Below are positions 58,061-64,000 of a stretch of DNA of 64,000 nt, piece by piece. This DNA is from Euglena gracilis (Eukaryota > Euglenida > Euglenophyceae > Euglenales). The stretch is from assembly GCA_039621445.1 (NCBI GenBank), contig CP154956.1, forward strand, positions 97,530,406-97,594,405, given 5' to 3'. Below the pieces are notes generated by a model. It saw nothing but the letters and a program-made list of their open reading frames with translations. It did not search any database and was not told the origin of the DNA. Both the position numbers and the translations under genes were made by a program. Each line of letters starts with the position of its first letter. Positions within the stretch are counted from its first letter, which is position 1.

Positions 58061-59417
58061 GGATTATGACGTTGCCTCAGTGTTAAAGTACCTGGAGGAG
58101 ATCTGGCCGAAAATTGACGAAGATCTCCAAAAGTTCACAAGGGCAGGCAACGTGATCCACCAACCACCGGATGCGGTGCTCGAAGTGGTGCAGAATCGTA
58201 TGAACGATCACTGCAAACGTTTTTTCTACAGTGCCGAACTTCATGCGTTTGAGGGATACCCTCATTCGAATGAAGTTGTCCTGGACCGGATGCCCGGTTT
58301 GGGGGAGCTCTGGTTCTGGTTGGGATACCCCTGCCAGAATTTCAGCATTTTTACCGACCGAAACGGTCTGACGTACATCGATTGTATGAATACTTGTGAA
58401 GACGACGAAACGTTAGTCGCACAGCTGAAGGAAATCTTCACGCACATGTATTCCGTTGGAGCACTGGGAATCCAGTGGAAGTATTACCCCCTGCCGGAAA
58501 AACTCCAGGCGCAGGCGGCGGTAATGTTCACGTGCAACCTCCAGGTATTCTTGGACAGCATGTATGGCATGCTGTTCAAGGAACTGGATGTAGACCTCGC
58601 GTACCCCCAGCGGTACAAACTGGAATGCCAGTTTTGCAAAGAAGTTCACATTGTTCACTTCTGGGGTTTCGGAGAACGCGGAAAACCGCCTCCGACTGCC
58701 GAAAGTGCCGGCAGCCAGCCGACCAGGAGATTCCTCCTGCATCAGTGCCCGAATCCCAATATCGGAACGCAAGACCGAAAGGTGCTGAAACAGCACCGGC
58801 AGAAAATATTTCAGCTGCAGCAGTACTGGCACAGGGCGTGGATTACCTACGTCCTGGAGGTCTACATATATTTCCTGGAATACATGACCACCGATGTGGA
58901 TGTCCACAGAAGGTGGTTACCTCGGGGATACACCGAGGTGGCGCCCAGACCCAATGACCCTGACCAGCGCAGGGTGAACGTGCGACCGGACTGGGAAGAG
59001 GCCGAAATCGGCCTCCAGGAACACCTGGATACCCAGTTCGGGAATATCCTGATGTGGGAAGATTTCCAGATGTTTTTCGCGGCACACGAGGGAAAAGTAC
59101 CTCGTTATGCGTTGCCGCTGCCCGCTTTCCTGGAAGAAACCGGAGAATTCGGCGTGTCTGAGCATTGTCGACAGCAGTGGGAAGACCTCTGCCAGATCGA
59201 CGACGACGAGGAGCCACAACCTCCACCCGGAAGCTGGGTGAGAGCATCGTGGCCGCCTCCATACCCCAACTCTGACAGGAGTGAAAGTATAAGCTTTTAC
59301 GGCTTTCTGACGCACAAGGGTGCTACAGGAACGGAACAGACCCGCGTACTGCAGCACAACTACACACAGAGGAATTCCCTCCTGAAACGGAGGAGGAGGA
59401 GGAGACCGTCCCAATAG
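57985..59417 (+). pseudogene. ORF3, central part (unknown protein, Cys/His-containing)
   Basis: Continues one frame over from the N-terminal part: KTKDYDVASVLKYLEEIWPK, LGELWFWLGYPCQNFSIFTD, CQFCKEVHIVHFWGFGERGK, FLLHQCPNPNIG, WLPRGYTEVAPRPNDPD and MWEDFQMFFAAHEGKVPRYA. It looks like a folded domain of about 400 residues with a possible zinc site (CQFC...HQC). No family is recognised. The frame ends at 59417; coding continues in other frames with shifts near 59395 and 59585 and a TAA near 59838. Confidence 0.65.
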
Positions 59418-60516
59418 CCGAGGATGAACCTCAGCCAGCGGAACCTCCGGCACGGGAAACCCGTAGCCCATCGGTCGTGATGCTGGACACTGTGGCAGAA
59501 ACTGCCCAGCGCCCAGGATCGCCGACAGGTGAAATGACACCTGTCTCACAGTCACCCACCTCTCTGAGTACGACAGGTGTACCAACCCTCCACGGGAAAA
59601 CCCGCCGGAGACGGTACCCCACACGCTTGAGGTATTACGCCTCAAACTCCCTGCTTCCGGGGAAACCCCGTCGGCAGAGGAGCCAGCGGAGGAGCCCACT
59701 TCAGGTGAAGAAGCTGAACGGCGCACCTCGCTGGGCGGACGCGTACTTGGTGGTTTGCGGTCATTGATCACAGTTGTCACTCCACGTGGCACTGCGGCCA
59801 GTTCTTCCACAGCTGCGGCGGAAACTGCCCAGCCGGCGTAAGAAACACCTGACTCGGCAGCAATGGTGGAGGATGAACCTCCCCCAACGGCGGCGCCACC
59901 GCCAGAGTCGGAAGCGACACGGACGGAAGGCGAACACACAGCAAGGGCAGTGGAGACGACACCCACCGTGCCAGTTCAGGATGAACCTGCATCAGCACCG
60001 GTAGCGCCACCCGAGGCACGGGATGAACCCGTACCTCAGCGCATATCCACAGCCACTACAATGAAGCGCCAAGGCACACGGACACTTGCGCCTGAAAAAC
60101 AGGCTGAGCGGACGTCCATGCCCCTACCACAGGTTCAACCAGCGCGAAGTGCGCCGGCCAAGCCTACACCTACACCACTCCCCACGGCTACCCCTGGGAA
60201 ACCCACTGAAGCCGCGAAGGAACGCGTAGGACGACCCTCAGCTCGGGAAACCCCTGCTGAAGTTCAACGACGCTCGGCGTCGGGGAGAAGACCCCCGTCC
60301 CAGGCGTCACCACGCACCTGGGCAAGCAAGCGCGACGCCGAACGGCGGCCGTCGGATACTCCGGAAAACGGCAGTCCAAAGGCCCCGGCAAAATCAAAGC
60401 CGGGCGCCACCCCTTGCAAGCCCGCACCCAAATCTGGTGATCAGCCCACACCGAAAGGCGGTGGTGGTGCTGGCGGCCAGAGTGCTGCATCCTCTTCTCG
60501 GGGATCAACCTCGTGA
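59400..60516 (+). pseudogene. ORF3, low-complexity Pro/Glu/Thr/Ala-rich linker
   Basis: Repeated words of the type EDEPPPTAAPPPESE, VQDEPASAPVAPPEARDEP and PARETRSPSVVMLD occur in successive frames. The linker joins the central and C-terminal domains. A TGA at about 60514 is followed after a shift by the next segment. Confidence 0.6.
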
Positions 60517-60529
60517 CACGGATTCACGC

Positions 60530-61673
60530 ACGTCCCATCATCCGGCTATGGGAAAACCTTACAGCCGAAACCTCCGTCAAAGGGGCAGGGGAAATCCCGC
60601 GACTCAAAAGACGAGACACCTTCGGAAGACGAAGTTGTCATCAACTGGAACGCGATCAACCAGGATGATCCTGAGATTCATGACCTGAAAAACAGGTACA
60701 TGATGATCGACCACAAACTGAGGACAAATCAATGCCTCAACCGGTGGATTGAGCCACTGTTCTGTCAGGGCCGAAAATGGTCCTTTGATCAGAACGTGAC
60801 CTGGAATTATTACAATTCCAGATTCCCCTGTGTTTTGGCTCAATACTTCGGTGAGGAATTCCTCATCGACAAAACAACGGAAAACCGTTTTGTGTGGCTT
60901 TGCACTGTATGCCACAAGATGTATAACAGTGCACCTGACTTGGGATTACCCCTCGTCCATGTGTGCAACCCTGTGGACCGGAAATCGTTCCACAAGGATG
61001 TATACTTCCCCAACTGTGCCGCCTTGGTATGCGCCAAGTGCGTGGACAGTTGGACCCACAAGCACAATTTTAGTTACACCGAGCGAGATGGTACGAATGT
61101 ACCAGTACTCTGTGTCAACTGCCTTCGAGGTACCTTCTGGCAAACTGCGGAAGGCGCAGTTCGCACAATCGTGCCAAGTGCCCAGAAGCCACTGGAGGAA
61201 TACTCCACCTTGTACAAAAAGTACAAGGACTTTTTCAAGTACTCCAACCTCAAGCTTGACGACTACCGCCACACGGGAATGGCCCGTGGGTGGCAGATCG
61301 ACAGCGGGGCGATACGCCTCGCTGCAGAGGAGGCAGGGGTAAGATTACCTTACCTCTGCGAGACAGCGGACAGGGAAAAGATATTTTTCCGCCTGTTCAC
61401 AACCAAGGACCGAAACGGTCGCTGGCGCCTGCCACAATGGCCACCCGAAGACCACGGGATGACCTGGAAAGACTGGCTTGGGGCCGTATTACGACCCCGT
61501 ACGGTCCGCGCGGAATGTGCTTCATCTGGCCAGCCACTCTGCCCAGGAAATTCTGGGAGAAGCTGCAGTGGTTCCTCGCGGAAAGAGCAAGCGCAACCAA
61601 GCAGACAGTCCCCGGAGGATGGGTTCGGGACTGGGTGGTACCTGATTTTGAATACGAATCGCCTGGCTCGTAG
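60530..61673 (+). pseudogene. ORF3, C-terminal domain with a Cys/His cluster (unknown protein)
   Basis: The frame reads SKDETPSEDEVVINWNAINQ, DDPEIHDLKNRYMMIDHKLR, NQCLNRWIEPLF and NVTWNYYNSRFPCVLAQYFG. A cluster follows: FVWLCTVCHKMY, LVHVCNP, FPNCAALVCAKCVDSWTHKH, VLCVNCLRGTFW. The spacing of CxxC pairs and His suggests two zinc sites, in the manner of RING- or PHD-like folds, but no specific family is claimed. A shift near 61490 changes to the last frame (MCFIWPATLPRKFWEKLQWF, GWVRDWVVPDFEYESPGS, stop at 61671-61673). Confidence 0.65.
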
Positions 61674-61754
61674 ATAGGCCACCACCACCACAATTCCAGA
61701 TGGTCCTTGTGGAACATCCCTTGTACTCCCGCCATGATTATTGGCGGTTGGAAA

Positions 61755-61816
61755 GGATGTAATGCATATATATATTATAACTATATATAATATATATATC
61801 ATATTATATATATATA

Positions 61817-61859
<43 letters not shown>

Positions 61860-61866
61860 ATATATC

Positions 61867-61897
<31 letters not shown>

Positions 61898-62340
61898 TAT
61901 ATATATCTCTATCTAATATATATATATCTATCTATATATATCACACTCTATCTCTATATATATATATATATATCTATATATATATATATCTATATATTCT
62001 ATTCTATACTATATCATCTACTCTATATATTCTATCTCTCTCTATCTCTCTCTCTATATATATTTATATCTATATATATTATATCTCTATTATATATCTC
62101 TCTATATGTATATATATACTCTATAATACTATACTATCTTATATCTCTCTCTATCTCTTCTATCTCTATCTATAATCTCTCCATATATACTCTCTCTCTT
62201 CACTCTATCTATATCTATTGTATAGTCTCCAATATATGTTAATATGGATATCTATATATATAGTGTATATATACATATGTATACATATATGTACATATAT
62301 ATATACACATATATATATATATCTACACAATGGTAGAGGA
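61755..62340. repeat. TA/TCTA microsatellite
   Basis: An almost pure TATATA, TATC and TCTC low-complexity stretch of about 585 bp, between the end of ORF3 and the 3' LTR of E1b. The long Ile/Tyr frame through it is an artefact. Confidence 0.95.
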
Positions 62341-63151
62341 AATCGCTAAACAGCCCTGGGATGAACCTGGGTCTGTATGATACACCCTGCGCTCTGGATG
62401 GAAGCATCCTCCGAGAGCCCCCCCCCCCCGCCACCCCTATACCAATGGCCATGCGGACGGAAACTGTCTGCAAGAGGTAATCGCCTCTTATTGCGTCGTG
62501 AAGGAGCTGCTGCTGTGAAGACCTTGGCAGCCGGGAAACCTGGCAAGCCGCTAAGTGACACACAACACACAGCGCTCACGCCGTAATAATAGGCCAACTT
62601 GTCACATTTCGGCCCTAAGGCCCCTTAAGGCTACCAGACAGCAAAAATTCTGTTCTGGCCTAAGCCAGCCCCCCTCTCCTCCCTACTTTCCCCCCACCCC
62701 CGCAAAGCTGTCGCCGGCAGTCCGTTTTGTAAGTAGGCTTTTGTTTCCTAGTGCGCATATGACCGCCTTGGAGCCCTATCCGGGTATGACCAGGATAGGA
62801 GCCTGCCCCTCCTTCCACACCTCCCCCCTCGGGTTTCCAGCGAATATGCTTGACCAACCCCGCGTGCCTTTGGCACACCCAAAGTGGGTGGATGGGACAC
62901 TTTTACAGGAAACCTGCCAGCTCCGTTTCCCACAGTGAGCTTTTTCGCACCCCTAAGCCGAAACGGCTAATAGGTAACCGCGATAAGCGCTAACCTTTTG
63001 CACGTTTTCGGGTTTTTTGGTTGCGCCCCTGTGGAGAAAAGAGATCCGTGTTCTGGAAAACAGAACCCGATCAGTACTGTGTCCGAAATCCGGACGGCAC
63101 AGGGGATAACCTGATCCAAGAAGGAAATCGGGCATAGCCCTGGGAGGGGGA
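62341..63151 (+). other. 3' untranslated part of E1b
   Basis: No coding frame is recognised. The stretch ends CCCTGGGAGGGGGA directly before the LTR, a plausible polypurine tract. Confidence 0.5.
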
Positions 63152-63560
63152 TGAGTACCAGGCACGATCCCAGCTCTGTAGTAAACCTGCAGAGTCTGGA
63201 TCCGTCACAATCTGACGGCTGTGATGAACACTGCCTGACGATCGTGGCAGATCCTATGGGAATTAGCGACACGTATCACACGTGCTCGTGTGATCTCTTT
63301 TCCTCACAGGTGGTATTCTATTCTTCACATTCTGATTGTTTTGAAGTAAGAGGATAATCCTCTGAAAGGACTGAACACGACTGTGAAGGAAAATCCTTAC
63401 ACAGCGACTTGCCTTGTGCTCTGCCTTAGCATAGGGGAATTGGGAAAAAGGGTTTTGTTACTCCAAGGATTTTTAGATACCTAAGTAGGTGCGCACCAGG
63501 AGAAAGCGAAACAGCCTTTTCTGGGACAAAAGAGGTCAAAGGGAAGCCCTTGGACGTACA
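63152..63560 (+). repeat. 3' LTR of E1b
   Basis: Starts TGAGTACCAGGCACGATCCC (two bases longer than the other LTR starts) and ends TTGGACGTACA. It is flanked on the right by CTGGTCCCTGGCAC, which is DIRS-like pol sequence, so the element sits inside that element. No primer-binding site follows, as expected for a 3' LTR. Confidence 0.85.
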
Positions 63561-64000
63561 CTGGTCCCTGGCACTTTCATCTTTATTAATTGGGGCCACG
63601 ATGTGGCTGAATCCCAAAAGGTGGCGACCATCAAAACTTTGGTCTGTGGATACATTCTCAATCGCGGGAGAAATCTTTGAATGATTGACCAAGGGGGGTT
63701 TGCATAAAGCCCCCCCATGTTGTCCAGGGGACATTGGAGGGCATCCACTGCCCTTGCCTCCCAGTGGGGCCATCTGGCCACAAAATTGGACAGTTTTTTG
63801 TTTCCTGGGGAGGCAAATAAATCTGTTTCCAATTTTATGAAATCTTTGAAATGCTGCCTTATCCATTGAAAGAGCTGGGGGTCTGGTGAGTAATCCCCCC
63901 TGTCCGACTCCCACCTGCTTATGGGGTCTGCTAAGCATTCCTGTGAAGGAACCCATTTCACTTGTAGATTTAAATTGTTTTCCATGCACCATTTGAAAAA
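63561..64000 (-). pseudogene. DIRS-like pol fragment: end of RNase H and Dam-like methyltransferase domain
   Basis: The minus strand enters from beyond the window and reads NNLNLQVKWVPSQECLADPI SRWE (end of RNase H, with the ADxxSR box), then LETDLFASPGNKKLSNFVAR, WPHWEARAVDALQCPLDNMG, GLYANPPWSIIQRFLPRL and VLMVATFWDSATSWPQL. ANPPW is the motif IV (D/N-P-P-Y/W) of Dam-type adenine methyltransferases, and the layout matches the domain found after RNase H in DIRS elements. The frame is interrupted at 63560 by the E1b LTR. Confidence 0.75.

Noticed and set aside
58917-59966. 349-codon minus-strand frame
   Set aside because: It lies opposite ORF3, which is supported by a second copy of its 5' part and by domain-like sequence.
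56387-61673. ORF3 as an envelope gene
   Set aside because: Its position is that of env, but no signal peptide, membrane anchor or cleavage site is apparent and it is rich in Gly/Lys and zinc-type motifs.
61741-62175. 144-codon Ile/Tyr-rich frame
   Set aside because: It is translation of a TA microsatellite.
1-64000. tRNA or rRNA genes
   Set aside because: No stretch with a convincing tRNA cloverleaf or rRNA core was noticed by eye; a covariance-model scan would be decisive.

Overview
This is eukaryotic nuclear DNA, and the best reading of the sequence is a euglenid such as Euglena. The host evidence is a split ammonium transporter (Amt) gene on the + strand, at least eight exons between 6357 and 12791. 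Its seven complete introns are not GT-AG. Six of them restore the reading frame and the expected Amt alignment exactly when cut by the rule published for euglenid nonconventional introns: CAG at +4 to +6, CTG at -8 to -6, with the two intron ends complementary. One of those six uses a base-paired variant of both motifs. The seventh fits within one base. Sites that look like spliced-leader acceptors (pyrimidine tract plus AG) lie upstream of the amt ATG and directly before a retrotransposon gag ATG.

Layout. 1-6.1 kb: minisatellites, G-tract repeats, hairpin repeats and a minus-strand coding relic (locus A). 6.36-12.79 kb: the amt exons in repeat-rich introns. 12.93-13.29 kb: locus B, a minus-strand paralogue of locus A. 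13.3-17.0 kb: hairpins and short repeats, no recognisable gene. 17.04-27.9 kb: Ty3/gypsy chromodomain element E1 (5' LTR, PBS, very large gag, pol with an adenine-methyltransferase-like domain, and the start of a third ORF). 27.9-34.7 kb: a second chromovirus, E2, fused into the ORF3 of E1; its pol starts with a C5-cytosine DNA methyltransferase domain. 35-38.5 kb: G-tract minisatellites. 38.8-44.8 kb: element E3, related to E2, which keeps gag, cytosine methyltransferase, protease, integrase and chromodomain but has no reverse transcriptase or RNase H. 45.4-46.9 kb: a long G-tract minisatellite. 47.9-50.03 kb: an inverted LTR-gag piece of the E1 family. 50.03-53 kb: decayed DIRS-like element(s) with a tyrosine recombinase. 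53.97-63.56 kb: E1b, a second E1-family copy running from RNase H through integrase, chromodomain and a roughly 1,750-codon ORF3 to its 3' LTR. 63.56-64 kb: part of another DIRS-like element on the minus strand.

How the parts relate. The three Ty3/gypsy elements share one expression plan: gag and pol lie in the same frame, separated by a single stop codon (GAG-TAG-GGG in E1 and E2, CAA-TGA-CGG in E3), which suggests stop-codon readthrough. They differ in the extra enzyme-like domain in pol: cytosine methyltransferase in E2 and E3, Dam-like in E1. The E1 family also carries a third ORF after integrase, in the position where env lies in retroviruses, preceded by a conserved pyrimidine-rich splice-acceptor-like sequence. 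All copies show frameshifts or stops, so they are probably inactive here. The most notable items are the amt introns, the RT-less methyltransferase-integrase element E3, the two kinds of methyltransferase-like domain in neighbouring retrotransposons, and the undescribed ORF3.
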